Below, piece by piece: positions 5,949 through 5,962 of a stretch of DNA of 5,962 bases. The notes beneath the pieces were generated by a model. It was not told the origin of the DNA, searched no databases, and saw only the letters and a program-made list of their open reading frames with translations. Positions within the stretch are counted from its first letter, which is position 1. Each line of letters starts with the position of its first letter. Made by a program: the position numbers and the translations under genes. The DNA comes from Spirochaetaceae bacterium (GTDB lineage Bacteria; Spirochaetota; Spirochaetia; DSM-27196; PXBQ01), in contig PXBQ01000012.1 in NCBI GenBank assembly GCA_003566875.1, forward strand, positions 1 to 5,962, in the 5' to 3' direction.

Positions 5949-5962
5949 ATGAAAAAAGGGAA
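5949..5962 (+). CDS. Probable start of the next gene, cut by window edge
   Basis: ATG at 5949-5951 followed by AAA AAA GGG, reading MKKG before the window ends. It lies 30 bases after the lepB stop and on the same strand, so it may be co-transcribed. Only a weak purine-rich stretch (GACGAGAAA, 5935-5943) precedes it. A six-codon frame from ATG 5932 ends in a TGA overlapping this ATG. The product cannot be identified. Confidence 0.35.

Overview
The window is ordinary chromosomal housekeeping DNA from a GC-rich bacterium, with dense coding, short intergenic gaps and many CG dinucleotides. The best guess for the host is a GC-rich member of the Spirochaetota. This rests on recalling that signal peptidase I and smpB lie close together in treponemes, and on the general character of the proteins. 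No diagnostic marker proves it, so the assignment is moderate to low confidence. No plasmid, phage, IS element, CRISPR array or complete toxin-antitoxin pair is visible.

Layout. (1) Positions 2-1135, + strand: the C-terminal three quarters of GMP synthase (guaA), cut by the left window edge. (2) 1146-1481, - strand: an orphan fragment resembling the C-terminal winged-helix domain of Fic-family or RecG-like regulators, converging on guaA with a 10-base gap. It is probably a gene remnant. (3) 1536-1889, + strand: a complete tmRNA gene (ssrA) encoding the tag ANEADFALAA, followed by a strong intrinsic terminator at 1902-1945. (4) 4861 down to 1984, - strand: a tight three-gene operon. It holds a membrane-anchored PEGA/SUMF1-like protein, then smpB (1-base overlap), then a HisN-type inositol-monophosphatase-family phosphatase (4-base ATGA overlap). 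(5) 4862-4928: a 67-base divergent promoter region with a perfect TTGTCA-ACG-TGACAA palindrome. (6) 4929-5918, + strand: signal peptidase I (lepB). A further gene probably starts at 5949 and runs off the right edge.

How the genes fit together. The two core parts of trans-translation ribosome rescue, tmRNA and SmpB, are encoded within 900 bases of each other on converging strands, separated only by the phosphatase gene. The PEGA/SUMF1-like protein and signal peptidase I are both membrane-anchored envelope proteins and share one divergent promoter region. The most notable observations are the mirror-symmetric divergent promoter, whose geometry predicts a leaderless mRNA for the PEGA/SUMF1 operon and possibly for lepB, and the complete absence of cysteine from the SUMF1-like protein, which rules out formylglycine-generating chemistry. 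I did not find a convincing undescribed system; most of the window is recognisable core machinery.
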